A stretch of DNA of 64,000 nucleotides from Plesiocystis pacifica SIR-1 (GCF_000170895.1 NZ_ABCS01000039.1:1-64000); one strand, 5' to 3'. Shown: positions 1 through 8,098, numbered from the stretch's first letter. The notes: a model not told the origin generated them from the letters alone. A program made the numbers and translations.

Positions 1-275
1 ACAGCTCGGGCTTGTGCTCGACGATGAGGACGTTGAGCCGGGACACCCTGTCAGCATGCCAGCTAGACGAGTCCCTGGCGAGCGCCGGCTTCGGGGCCGG
101 CCCCGAACCGGGCGTTGACGGGGATGGTTGCGGATTTTTGCGGGCAGTTGCACTCGAACGGGGCAGGCGCACATGCCTCGGGCCTTTCGCGCATGCGCGA
201 GGGCATGAGCCCCGCGGCGCAGTCTCGCGCGTCGAGCGTGAAAGCCGTGTGCGCGTTGAAGCGCTGCGGTCTCGA
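1..275. other. no gene recognised at window edge
   Basis: I see no convincing gene in this stretch. The open frames here lack family resemblance and read like the opposite strand of decayed coding sequence. It lies downstream of the minus-strand TPR remnant that begins at 276. Confidence 0.4.
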
Positions 276-806
276 TCACTCCTGACCCGCGGTGAAATCC
301 GCCAACGAGGCCTCTACGGTCTCGAGGGTGGCATCGCTCGCCTTGGACCCAGCCTTCGCTCTGGTTTGCCCCTCGGTCTTCATTTGGGACAGGTCCCTTC
401 GGGTGGGACAGGTCCCTTCGGGCTTGCTCGGCGAGGGCCACAGCGCGCGTGGGGTCCTCGTTTGCGAGGGCGCGGGCGAGGCCGAAGCGCAGCCGCTCGA
501 GGGCATCGGGGCCCGCCCAGGGCATGGCCTCGAGTCGCTGCACTCGCCGCGCTCGAGGGCCACGTCCCCGAGCGGCCCGAGGTTGACCCCGACGTTGGGT
601 GACGCGGGTCCGAGGGCCTGCTCGAAGAGCGCCTCGGCGAGGGCGTAGCTGGCCTCGACCATGTCGAGGTCGCCGAGCGACTCGAGGGTCACCGCGACGT
701 GGGGGTGATCGGGGCCGAGGGCGGCCGCAGGGCTTGATGACGTAGCTGCCGGCGGGGGCGGTGAAGCGGGTCCCGCCCTCGCCGCCGAGCCGGGCTCGGT
801 GCGCAT
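276..806 (-). pseudogene. remnant of a kinase-TPR (or TPR) protein C-terminus
   Basis: The start of the frame has TPR-type sequence (ALGPDHPHVAVTLESLGDL, then a second ALGP repeat), the pattern used by myxobacterial Ser/Thr kinase-TPR proteins such as the one at 55112-58237. The homologous text then moves to another frame (RLRFGLARALANEDP, AVALAEQARRDL), so at least one frameshift lies near 530. A perfect 19-bp tandem duplication at 385-422 shifts the frame again; removing one copy joins ALAEQARRDL to the tail that ends LADFTAGQE. No kinase domain or proper start remains. I read it as a truncated, frameshifted relic. Homology rests on TPR pattern recognition only. Confidence 0.65.
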
Positions 807-822
807 CGCTGCGATTGTAGGG

Positions 823-1902
823 CTACTGGGGCACGCAGTCGACGGGTCCCCAGGGCGCCCCGATCGCGCCGCAGGGCGGGTCGAAGCCCATCATCGTCGT
901 GACCACCTCGACGGTCCCCGTCTGGATGTCGATGCTGTAGAGGTCGGCGGAGCTCGAGCACGCGTAGAGCACCTCGTTGCCCGGGTGCATCTCGGCGCCG
1001 ACGGAGCCGAAGTCGAGGCTCAGCCCGACGACGCTCTTTTCCATGCTCGGGTCGCTGCCGTCGAGGACCCGCAGGGTGTCGGACTGGGCCTCGATGAAGT
1101 AGAGCTCGTTGACGTCGAGGTTGGACCAGGTCAGGCCGTGGTTGCCGACGTCGAAGGGGAAGCTGGTGACCAGGGTCGTCGAGGCGTCGCTCGGGTCGAT
1201 CTCCATGAGCGTGTTGGCGTTGGCGTTGACGCCGTACATCACGTCGTTGGCGTTGACGGCGATGCCCGCCACGGATCCGTCGAAGGCCCCGACGAGCTCG
1301 GCCTCGCACACGCAGGGGTCGACGATCATCAGGAACTGGTTGCGGACGGCGTAGAGGGTGTTGTCGAGGAAGGCCAGGGAGGTGAAGCGCAGGTTGGGCA
1401 CCTCCATGGGCAGGGCGACGTCGTCGCAGATGACGTCCATCTGGCCGAGCTGGCCCTCGGACAGGTCGATGCGCAGGAGTCGGACGGCGTCGCCGACGGT
1501 GTCCGAGGTCAGCAGCCACTCGCCAAAGATGGGCATGCCGCCGGTGGTGTCGGTCTCGGTGTCGCCGGTGTCGGTGTCGGTGTCGGTGTCCGTGCTGGTG
1601 TCGGTGTCGGTCTCGGTGCCCGTGTCGGTGCTGGACTCGGTGCTCGTGTCGGACTCGGTCGAGGACTCCTCGTCTTCGGAGGACGAAGACTCCTCGGAGG
1701 CGGACTCCTCCGTGGCCGTCTCGCTGCTCTCGCCCGAGCTGCTCGACTCGGTGTCGCCCCCGCTGGTGCTGGTGTCCTCGCTGCTGCCGACCTCGTCGTC
1801 CGTGTCGGCGTTCCCCTCCGCCGGCGATCCGCCGCTGTCGCCACAACCGGAGAGGACCAAGACGAGGGGCAGGCCGAGGGACAGAGCTCTGGTCGCGCGC
1901 AC
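823..1902 (-). CDS. acidic-linker lipoprotein with propeller-like domain
   Basis: 359 aa starting at GTG. The N-terminus is a lipoprotein signal with the lipobox LSGC at about residues 17-20. It is followed by about 100 residues of Ser/Thr/Asp/Glu-rich low complexity, including a run of Thr-Asp dipeptides, and then a globular domain from about residue 125. That domain has recurring strand motifs (TLYAVRNQFLMIVDP, VMYGVNANANTLMEIDP, ELYFIEAQSDTLRVLDG, VLYACSSSADLYSID), typical of beta-propeller blades. It is probably outer-membrane anchored with the linker holding the domain off the surface. Function is unknown. The linker DNA is a GGTGTC-type microsatellite that could slip. Confidence 0.85.
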   Translation of the reverse strand: MRATRALSLGLPLVLVLSGCGDSGGSPAEGNADTDDEVGSSEDTSTSGGDTESSSSGESSETATEESASEESSSSEDEESSTESDTSTESSTDTGTETDTDTSTDTDTDTDTGDTETDTTGGMPIFGEWLLTSDTVGDAVRLLRIDLSEGQLGQMDVICDDVALPMEVPNLRFTSLAFLDNTLYAVRNQFLMIVDPCVCEAELVGAFDGSVAGIAVNANDVMYGVNANANTLMEIDPSDASTTLVTSFPFDVGNHGLTWSNLDVNELYFIEAQSDTLRVLDGSDPSMEKSVVGLSLDFGSVGAEMHPGNEVLYACSSSADLYSIDIQTGTVEVVTTMMGFDPPCGAIGAPWGPVDCVPQ

Positions 1903-1916
1903 CTCGGCAGCTTAGT

Positions 1917-2561
1917 TCATTGGCGCGGGCGGCGGGACAGGGCCGCCTCGATGGCGACGCCGAGCTGGGCGATGATGCGTTCGGCGATGGCCTCGGCCCG
2001 CGCTGGGGTTTGGGTGCCGAGGTGACCGTCGAGGTAGAGGGTGGACAGGCCGTGGACGATGGACCAGGCCAGCAGGGTCAGGTCGCGGTGTTGCTCGCCG
2101 TCCAGCTCCGGGGCGAGGGCGCCGATGGCTCGGGGCAGGTGCGCGGCCGCGGCTGCGGTCGCGGCCGCGAGCTGGGGATCGCTGTCTGGCGCCGGGGCGA
2201 GCTCGCCGAACATGAGGCGGAACTCGGGCCCGCGCTCGGCGGCGAAGCGCACGTAGGCGACGCCGAGGCGCTGCACGAGCTCGAGATCCCCCGCCTTCGG
2301 TGGGGCGAGGGCAGCCTCGACGGCGGACAAGCTCGCGTCGAGCTCGACGAAGGCCGCGTGGGCGAGGGCGACGAGCAGGGCCTGCTTGTCCTTGAAGTGG
2401 CGGTAGGGCGCCGCGGTGCTGACCCCGGCTCGACGCGCGGCGGCGCGCAGGGACAGGCCGCCAGCCCCCGACTCGGCGAGGAGCTCGCGGGAGGCCGTGA
2501 GCAAGGCCTCTCGGAGCTGGCCGTGGTGGTAGCGCGTCGCCACCTCCGAGGGGTTGCACAT
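1917..2561 (-). CDS. TetR/AcrR family transcriptional regulator
   Basis: 214 aa. ATG at 2561 is chosen because the DNA-binding domain starts right after it; longer frames upstream would run across the operators. The N-terminal helix-turn-helix is typical (LREALLTASRELLAE, then LRAAARRAGVSTAAPYRHFK at about residues 33-52). The C-terminal half is a helical ligand and dimer domain of the kind often annotated WHG (AWSIVHGLSTL). It is divergent from the FAD oxidoreductase gene at 2656, with two matching palindromes between them, so it most likely represses that gene and itself. The ligand cannot be read from the sequence. Confidence 0.93.
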   Translation of the reverse strand: MCNPSEVATRYHHGQLREALLTASRELLAESGAGGLSLRAAARRAGVSTAAPYRHFKDKQALLVALAHAAFVELDASLSAVEAALAPPKAGDLELVQRLGVAYVRFAAERGPEFRLMFGELAPAPDSDPQLAAATAAAAAHLPRAIGALAPELDGEQHRDLTLLAWSIVHGLSTLYLDGHLGTQTPARAEAIAERIIAQLGVAIEAALSRRPRQ

Positions 2562-2570
2562 CGGGGCGAA

Positions 2571-2585
2571 GTAAGCAATGCTCAC
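2571..2585. promoter_or_regulatory. candidate TetR operator 1
   Basis: 15-bp imperfect palindrome GTAAGCAATGCTCAC, of the form GTnAGCAnTGCTnAC. It lies 10 bp upstream of the tetR start and matches the second palindrome 21 bp away (start to start), two helical turns. Tandem operators in a divergent tetR intergenic region are a standard arrangement. Binding is inferred, not shown. Confidence 0.7.
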
Positions 2586-2591
2586 ATATAA

Positions 2592-2606
2592 GTTAGCGCT
2601 GCTCAC
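2592..2606. promoter_or_regulatory. candidate TetR operator 2
   Basis: 15-bp imperfect palindrome GTTAGCGCTGCTCAC, sharing GTnAGC...GCTnAC with operator 1. The shared word TGCTCACAT occurs at 2579-2587 and 2600-2608. It lies 49 bp upstream of the FAD oxidoreductase start, where bound repressor could block a promoter. Confidence 0.7.
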
Positions 2607-2655
2607 ATCGGGCGCGCAACCTCGGAACCGACCCCAGAAAGAGCGCGAGCAGGAC

Positions 2656-4266
2656 ATGGCACAGACCAAGGCAGTGGTGATCGGAACTGGCGCGGGGGGC
2701 CTGACGGCCGCCGCGACCCTGGCCAAGGGCGGCATGGAGGTGATCGCCCTCGAGCGCGCCAAGCAGCTCGGCGGCTTCCTCAACCCCTTCAAGCGCCGCA
2801 AGTACCACTTCGATCCCGGGGTCCACTACGTCGGCCAGGCCTTCGAGGGCGGGCAGCTCCACCGCGTGCTCCGGCGCTTCGACCTCGACGCCACGGAGCT
2901 GTTTTGCGAGATGGACCCGGACGGCTTCGACGTCATCCGCTTCCCCGGCTTCGAGATGCGCGTGCCCAAGGGCGTCGACCGCTTCCGCGGGCGGATGATC
3001 GAGGCCTTCCCCGAGGACGCCGGAGAGCTCAACGCTTTTTTTGATCAGCTCGTCCAGGTGCGCGAGCTGACCTTGCTGCCGGGCGCCAAGGCCTCGATGG
3101 CCGCGAAGCTGGGCGCGCTGCGTGGCCTGGGCGCGTGCGGCAAGTGGTACCTGCAGACCTTCGGGCAGCTGCTCGAGCGGAGCTTTCGCAATCCCCAAGT
3201 GCGGGCCGTGCTCGGGGCCCAGTGCGGCGACTACGGCGTCCCGCCTGCCCAGGCGCCGGCGCTGCTCGGGGTCATGCTCATCCTCCACTTCCTCGACGGC
3301 TCCTACTTCCCGCGCGGTGGCAGCGGGGGCCTGCGCGACGCCCTGGTCGAGCGCGGGCGCGGCTACGGGGCCAGCTACCGGCGCCGGGCCGAGGTCGCGT
3401 CCATCGAGGTCGACGACGGCCGCGTGCGCGGGGTGACCCTCGCCGACGGCGAGTTCATCGAGGCCGACGTGGTCGTCTCGGCCATCGATCCCTCGCTGAC
3501 CTACGGGCAGCTCATCGACGCCGCGCACCTGCCCCGGCGGATCGTCGCCAAGGCCCGCGAGACCACGCCCTCGGTCGCGAGCCTGTGCGTGTTCCTGGGC
3601 CTCGAGCGGGACCTTCGCAACCACGGCCTGGGCGCCTTCAACGTGTGGGACTACCCGACCTGGGACGTCGACGCGGCCTTCCGCCCGGCCTGCGAGGGTC
3701 GCCTGCCCGAGGACCACGCCTTCTTCCTGTCGCCCAACTCGCTCAAGGACGACACGGGCACCATGGCGCCCGAGGGCTGCTCGACCCTCGAGATCGTCAC
3801 CCTCGCCGCCCACGAGCCCTTCGCCCGCTGGGCCGACGAGCCCGTGCTCCGGCGCAGCGAGGCCTACGAGGACTTCAAGGCCCGGACCGCCGCGGGGCTC
3901 ATGGCCGCGGTCGAGCGGCGCTGGCCCGGGCTGGTCGGGGACGTGGCCGTCGAGGACGTGGCCACGCCGGTGACCAACCAGCACTTCGTGGGCTCGCCCG
4001 CCGGGTCCATCTACGGGCCCATGGCGACCCGGGATCAGTGGGGCCACAAGGCCTACCGGACCACGGGCCCCGTCGCTGGCCTGTTCCACGCGGGCGCGGG
4101 CGTGCTCGGCCCGGGCGTGGTGCCCTGCCTGGCCTCTGGGGTCACGGCGGGCAAGGCCGCGCTGGCGAGCACCGCGGTCCGGCGCTCGGTGTTTGGCGCC
4201 CTGCCCAGCGGCATCGACCAGCTGTCGCGCCTGGGCCGTCGGACCCGCTCGCTCGCTGGTTTCTAG
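2656..4266 (+). CDS. phytoene desaturase-like FAD/NAD(P)-dependent oxidoreductase
   Basis: 536 aa. ATG at 2656 directly precedes the dinucleotide-binding segment (VVIGTGAGGLTAAATLAKGG, residues 6-25), with Glu-Arg at the end of the second strand and the FAD-contacting LGGFLNPF downstream. A C-terminal GLFHAGAGVLGPGVV stretch is the second FAD-binding motif. The length suits the carotenoid isomerase/phytoene desaturase-like superfamily (about 500-550 aa), whose members also include retinol saturase. The substrate is probably a lipophilic polyene or lipid, but this is inference. An induced role is likely given the divergent TetR gene and twin operators. The next gene, a PhyH dioxygenase, starts 161 bp downstream. 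Confidence 0.88.
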   Translation: MAQTKAVVIGTGAGGLTAAATLAKGGMEVIALERAKQLGGFLNPFKRRKYHFDPGVHYVGQAFEGGQLHRVLRRFDLDATELFCEMDPDGFDVIRFPGFEMRVPKGVDRFRGRMIEAFPEDAGELNAFFDQLVQVRELTLLPGAKASMAAKLGALRGLGACGKWYLQTFGQLLERSFRNPQVRAVLGAQCGDYGVPPAQAPALLGVMLILHFLDGSYFPRGGSGGLRDALVERGRGYGASYRRRAEVASIEVDDGRVRGVTLADGEFIEADVVVSAIDPSLTYGQLIDAAHLPRRIVAKARETTPSVASLCVFLGLERDLRNHGLGAFNVWDYPTWDVDAAFRPACEGRLPEDHAFFLSPNSLKDDTGTMAPEGCSTLEIVTLAAHEPFARWADEPVLRRSEAYEDFKARTAAGLMAAVERRWPGLVGDVAVEDVATPVTNQHFVGSPAGSIYGPMATRDQWGHKAYRTTGPVAGLFHAGAGVLGPGVVPCLASGVTAGKAALASTAVRRSVFGALPSGIDQLSRLGRRTRSLAGF

Positions 4267-4427
4267 TCGTTGCGGGCAAAGAAGGCCGAGGTGGGCGGAG
4301 GGGGCGGTCCCTGGCATGGGATCAGGTTGACGCGCCGACCGAGCGGGGGCCCCGGACCGCTGGCGCCATGGACCGGACAGATCGCGCCTCGTTGTCGGAG
4401 CCGCCCGCGGGGCCTACAGTCCGGCCC

Positions 4428-5240
4428 ATGAGCGAGCGGCGAGAGCAGTTCGAGCGCGACGGCTTCTTGGTGCTGCCGGAGTTCGTGTCGGCCGAGGCCT
4501 GCGCGGGGTTGCGCCGGGCCATCGAAGGGCTGCTCGCCGAGGCCGACCTCGAGGCGCTCTCGACGGTGTTCGATACCGACGGCCAGGGACACGACGAGGA
4601 CGACTACTTCCTGGACTCGGGGGCGGAGGTGCGCTTTTTCCTCGAGCCCGAGCGCGACGGCGGAGCCAAGCGGGTCAACAAGATCGGCCACGGCATGCAC
4701 GACCGCATCCCCGAGTTTGACCGTTTTTCGCGGAGCCCTGCGTTGGCGTCGCTGGTCCGGGAGCTCGGGGTCGCCGAGCCCTTGCTGCTCCAGTCCATGG
4801 TCATCTTCAAGCCGCCGCGGGTCGGGGCCGACGTCCCGCCCCATCAGGACGCGACCTTCCTCTACACCGAGCCCGTGTCCGTGATCGGCTTTTGGTTCGC
4901 GCTCGAGGACGCCAGCGTGGACAACGGTTGCCTGCGGGTCCTGCCCGGCGCCCACCGGCCTCCGCTGGGGGGCTTGCGGCAGCGTCACCACCGGCGCGGG
5001 CGCGAGACCTGGACCGAGACCCTCGACGAGCGACCGTGGCCCGAGGCGGGCTGGCTGCCCCTCGAGGTGTCGGCCGGGACGCTGGTCGTGTTCGACGGCC
5101 TCATGCCCCATCGGAGCTCGGCCAATCGCTCGGAGCGCTCGCGCTGGGCCTACACGATCCACACCATCGATGGGGCGGCGCACTACGCCGAGGACAACTG
5201 GCTGCAACGCCCCGCGGACGCGCCTCTGCGCGGCTTTTGA
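4428..5240 (+). CDS. phytanoyl-CoA dioxygenase (PhyH) family protein
   Basis: 270 aa. It opens with the family-typical REQFERDGFLVLPEFVS. The Fe(II) facial triad is visible: HQD in PPHQDATFL at about residue 143, and a distal His in DGLMPHRSSANRS at about residues 224-234, whose Arg would bind 2-oxoglutarate. Members hydroxylate small molecules or acyl chains with 2-oxoglutarate and oxygen. It lies downstream of the FAD oxidoreductase on the same strand and may share its promoter. Its stop codon is followed one base later by CTCAG, the left boundary of the module pair that fills the gap to the convergent gene. Confidence 0.88.
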   Translation: MSERREQFERDGFLVLPEFVSAEACAGLRRAIEGLLAEADLEALSTVFDTDGQGHDEDDYFLDSGAEVRFFLEPERDGGAKRVNKIGHGMHDRIPEFDRFSRSPALASLVRELGVAEPLLLQSMVIFKPPRVGADVPPHQDATFLYTEPVSVIGFWFALEDASVDNGCLRVLPGAHRPPLGGLRQRHHRRGRETWTETLDERPWPEAGWLPLEVSAGTLVVFDGLMPHRSSANRSERSRWAYTIHTIDGAAHYAEDNWLQRPADAPLRGF

Positions 5241-5241
5241 A

Positions 5242-5324
5242 CTCAGGGACTGACGCGATTCGAGTCTCTACCGATTTTGGCCGTCATCGACGAGCCACGT
5301 CCCACGGTCGGCGACGGTGAACAA
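5242..5324 (+). repeat. degenerate type B CTCAG module
   Basis: It starts CTCAGGGACTG and keeps TTTTgGCCGTC, a GACGA core and a CCACG block in the order found in the intact B modules at 7591-8098. The hairpin arms are eroded. It lies immediately after the PhyH stop codon and runs into an A module. Confidence 0.6.
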
Positions 5325-5466
5325 TCCACGCCCCCGCGCGCGGGGGCGACCACCAGCCTTCTCGAAGGCACGAGCTCCATTGCCCACCAAGCCAAAGCGG
5401 AGGAGCGGATAGCGACGAAGCGCCCCCGGTCCTCAGATGCCTGTGGGGGTAGAGCAGAGCTCAGAG
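5325..5466 (+). repeat. type A CTCAG module
   Basis: Close copy of the A modules at 7861-8014 and 8099-8252. It has the palindrome CCCCCGCGCGCGGGGG, the mini-hairpin CCTTCTCGAAGG, the GCCCACCAAGCCAAAGCGG block, and a CCCCC...GGGGG stem near the right end. It closes with two overlapping CTCAG words (5460-5464 and 5467-5471). The second provides the stop codon (TGA on the minus strand, 5468-5470) of the Rpn-like gene. Confidence 0.85.
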
Positions 5467-5467
5467 C

Positions 5468-6400
5468 TCAGAGCGAAGCGAGGGCCGTCGCCGCGTCGGG
5501 AGCCGTCTTGGCCCGGGCGATCCACCGCTCGAGTCGGCCGGTATCCGTGCAGGCCTGGATGCGATCGGAGAGTGTCTCCGCGACGGGGAACCCGCGCAGC
5601 TCGAAGATCGTGCGCAGGACCTCGCGCTTGCCTTCGAGTTTTCCCTTGGCGATCCCGTTGTGATAGGCGCCGCTGCGGAGTTCGGCCTCGGTCAGTTCGT
5701 AGCGTTCTCGCATGGTCAGTTCTCCCAGGATCCTCGCCCGCTCCGTTTCGGAGAGGACGCTCACCAGGCTGGAGGCGTAGCGCCACCGCCGTTCGTCTGC
5801 AAAGGCCAGGGCCGCACGCATGCCGACGACAAAGACCTCTGAGTCCCCGTGCGCGCCGTGAATCATCGCCGAGAGCATGGCGAAGTGGGGCCGCTCGCGG
5901 GCGAGGGTGTCGGACACCACCCGCGGCATGTTTTGTCGGTCCAAGACCAGCAAAGTCTCCCGGGGCGGGCGCTCCAGCTCATTGAGCTTGCGCGCCCACC
6001 GAGCGACGGTGTCGTTGAGCGGGATGATCAGCACGTTCGTTGCTCGCTCGAGGCGCTCGGCGAGGAGGGCCCAGTAGACCCAGATGCGAAAGCGCTTTTG
6101 ACGGTCGACGCGACCTTGGACCTCGATGAGCAGGGCCGCGCCCTCGGGAGCGGCCCGAGAATGGGCCAGCTCATCGTGTTCCAGGGCGCGCGGATCGACC
6201 TCGGCGGACAGGGCGAGGTCTGGCCGCAGCTCTCCGGTGTCGCCGAGGCAGGGGGCGAAGCGGTCGAGCTCCCCGCGGCGCTCGGCGAAGGCCGTCAGCT
6301 GGGGGAGCTCGAGGCCAAACACGGACTCGAGCAGGTCGAAGGCCAGCCGCGGTTGATCGCGGAAGATCCAGATCAGTCCCTGGTGATGGCTGGAAGGCAT
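5468..6400 (-). CDS. Rpn/PD-(D/E)XK-like hypothetical protein
   Basis: 310 aa from the ATG at 6400; a TTG lies 18 bp further out, but MPSSHHQGLIWIF matches the usual start of this family. The N-terminal half resembles the recombination-promoting nuclease/putative transposase fold: an acidic DLALSAE strand, then EGAALLIEVQGRVD with the Glu-x-Gln pair. The C-terminus has a helical tail with GKLEGKREVLRTIFELRGF and DTGRLERWIARA, common in multicopy myxobacterial and cyanobacterial relatives. The catalytic set is only partly clear. Relatives act in DNA cleavage or recombination, but this copy could be inert. It is convergent with the PhyH gene; its stop codon lies in a repeat. Confidence 0.7.
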   Translation of the reverse strand: MPSSHHQGLIWIFRDQPRLAFDLLESVFGLELPQLTAFAERRGELDRFAPCLGDTGELRPDLALSAEVDPRALEHDELAHSRAAPEGAALLIEVQGRVDRQKRFRIWVYWALLAERLERATNVLIIPLNDTVARWARKLNELERPPRETLLVLDRQNMPRVVSDTLARERPHFAMLSAMIHGAHGDSEVFVVGMRAALAFADERRWRYASSLVSVLSETERARILGELTMRERYELTEAELRSGAYHNGIAKGKLEGKREVLRTIFELRGFPVAETLSDRIQACTDTGRLERWIARAKTAPDAATALASL

Positions 6401-6508
6401 CGCCAGAACGAAGAGCAAAGGGCGTGCCGCCCAAATCCTCCATGATCTCGAGGGAGCTCCCGTCCGCGCCGGCCTGCGCTCGGGACAGCTGGCCCGTGCT
6501 CGGGACGC

Positions 6509-7504
6509 TCAGGCGTTGGTCGAATCGGCCGGGCGCAGACCCGCGAGGGTGCGCGAAGCCAGGAGCACCTGAACGGCCCGGATGCGCTCGCCGCTCGGGT
6601 CGAGCTCGATGCGCATCAGCGCCCGGGGGGCCGTGTTGATCTCCCGATCGTGGAACTCGCCGAGCAGCGCCGGCTCGCCGTTGACGGGGCGCAGGGTCAT
6701 GGACTTGGGCGGCGGCGAGTGGCGGGAGATGCCGCGCAGCAGGGCGCTGGCAGCCGCGGCGCCCCGGACGATCTTGCGCGCCGCGGTGTACTCCCCGCCC
6801 GCGTCGGTGGTCACCACGACCTCGGCGGTGAACAGGCGCTCGAGGGCTTCGGCGTCGTCGCTGGCGACGGCGACCATCAGGCGCTGGAGCAGGTCGAGGG
6901 TGCGGGCGTCGGCCTCGTCGACGCGCTCGCGGGGGTGGAACTCGGCCCGGGCGGCGTCGAGGGTCTTGCGCGCCCGGTGGAGCACGACGCGGACGTTGGC
7001 CGGGGTCAGCCCGAGGATGTCGGCGACCTCGGGGCCGGAGTAGCCGAGCACGTCGCGGAGCAAGAGGACCGCGCGGGGTCGGGGCTCGAGGGCCTCGAGG
7101 GCCAACAAGAAGGCATGGCGGGCGCTCTCGAGCTGGCCGTAGCGGACCTCGACGTCGCCCGCGGGCGCGGGGCCGTGCTCGGTGCGGGTCCAGCCGGCGA
7201 CCTCGACGAGCTCTTCCACCGGAGCCGGGAGCCACGGGCCGTCGTAGGCCCGCTGCTTGCGCTTGCGCAGCAGATCGATGCCGAGGTTGGTGGCCACCCG
7301 GGTCAGCCACGGACGCAGCGCCCGCTCGAGGTCTTGGGGCGGGCGGGCCAGGGCGCGCTCGAAGGTCGCCTGGACCAGGTCGTCGGCGTCCTGAACGTCG
7401 CCCATGAGCCGATAGCCCACGGCCCACAGGTACTTGCGGTGGGTCGCGAGCTGCTCGCTCCAGCGGGGCGGGGTGGTCTGCGGGCGAGAGGGTGGCGTGG
7501 ACAT
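6509..7504 (-). CDS. ECF41/SigJ-type sigma factor
   Basis: 331 aa from the ATG at 7504. Region 2 reads YRLMGDVQDADDLVQATFERAL, followed by the LRPWLTRVATNLGIDLLRKRK helix. Region 4 is LEALEPRPRAVLLLRDVLGYSG then ILGLTPANVRVVLHRARKTLD. After region 4 there is an extra domain of about 120 residues (LMVAVASDDAEALERLFTAEV, then a TAARKIVRG strand), the SnoaL-like extension that marks ECF41 and in characterised members tunes sigma activity instead of a separate anti-sigma factor. The usual partner, a carboxymuconolactone decarboxylase-like or oxidoreductase gene, is not adjacent. A six-module repeat array begins 87 bp upstream of its start. Confidence 0.92.
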   Translation of the reverse strand: MSTPPSRPQTTPPRWSEQLATHRKYLWAVGYRLMGDVQDADDLVQATFERALARPPQDLERALRPWLTRVATNLGIDLLRKRKQRAYDGPWLPAPVEELVEVAGWTRTEHGPAPAGDVEVRYGQLESARHAFLLALEALEPRPRAVLLLRDVLGYSGPEVADILGLTPANVRVVLHRARKTLDAARAEFHPRERVDEADARTLDLLQRLMVAVASDDAEALERLFTAEVVVTTDAGGEYTAARKIVRGAAAASALLRGISRHSPPPKSMTLRPVNGEPALLGEFHDREINTAPRALMRIELDPSGERIRAVQVLLASRTLAGLRPADSTNA

Positions 7505-7590
7505 GGCGCGGGTCGGCACGACGATGCCACGGGTGGGCGCCGCGGAGCGTTTCAAACCCTCCGCAGCGGCGTGCGCGAACCGCGACGGCT

Positions 7591-7683
7591 CTCAGAGGAG
7601 CGGCCAGAACAAGTCCTGTCCGCCCCTCTGTCTATTTTAACCGTCGTGGACGACGCCACGCCCTCCCTGCCCCACGTCCACGA
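7591..7683 (+). repeat. type B module 1 of the array
   Basis: 93 bp beginning with CTCAG at 7591 and ending just before the next CTCAG (7684). The left half is an imperfect hairpin with AGAGG arms around a GAACAAGTCC loop, followed by TCTATTTT. The right half is a second hairpin with the 10-bp arms GTCGTGGACG and CGTCCACGAC around a C-rich loop. Confidence 0.9.
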
Positions 7684-7776
7684 CTCAGAGGGTCGGCCAA
7701 AACGAGTTCTGGCCAACCCTCTGACTATTTTAGCCGTCGTGGACGACGCCACGCCCTCCCTGCCCCACGTCCACGA
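7684..7776 (+). repeat. type B module 2 of the array
   Basis: 93 bp bounded by CTCAG at 7684 and 7777. The right half is identical in layout to module 1. The left hairpin differs in sequence (AGAGGGTCGGCCA paired with TGGCCAACCCTCT) yet still pairs. Confidence 0.9.
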
Positions 7777-7860
7777 CTCAGGGACTGTGAAATTTTCACA
7801 GTCCCTGTCTGTTTTAGCCGTCGTGGACGACGCCACGCCCTCCCTGCCCCACGTCCACGA
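7777..7860 (+). repeat. type B module 3 of the array
   Basis: 84 bp bounded by CTCAG at 7777 and 7861. The left hairpin is a long perfect palindrome, GGGACTGTGAAA paired with TTTCACAGTCCC, followed by TGTCTGTTTT. The right half matches modules 1 and 2. With the next A module it forms one half of an apparently perfect 238-bp tandem duplication. Confidence 0.9.
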
Positions 7861-8014
7861 CTCAGGGACTGTCAACGAATCCACGCCCCCGCTCGCGGGG
7901 GCGACCACCAGCCTTCTCGAAGGCACGAACCCCATTGCCCACCAAGCCAAAGCGGAGGAGCGGATAGCGACGAAGCGCCCCCGGTCCTCAGATGCCTGTG
8001 GGGGCAGAGCAGAA
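7861..8014 (+). repeat. type A module 4 of the array
   Basis: 154 bp bounded by CTCAG at 7861 and 8015. It opens GGACTGTCAACG, sharing its left end with the palindromic B type. It then carries a C/G palindrome, the CTTCTCGAAG mini-hairpin, the CCACCAAGCCAAAGCGGAGG block and a right-hand CCCCC/GGGGG stem. Confidence 0.9.
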
Positions 8015-8098
8015 CTCAGGGACTGTGAAATTTTCACAGTCCCTGTCTGTTTTAGCCGTCGTGGACGACGCCACGCCCTCCCTGCCCCACGTCCACGA
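8015..8098 (+). repeat. type B module 5 of the array
   Basis: 84 bp, by eye identical to module 3 (7777-7860). It is bounded by CTCAG at 8015 and 8099. Confidence 0.9.
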
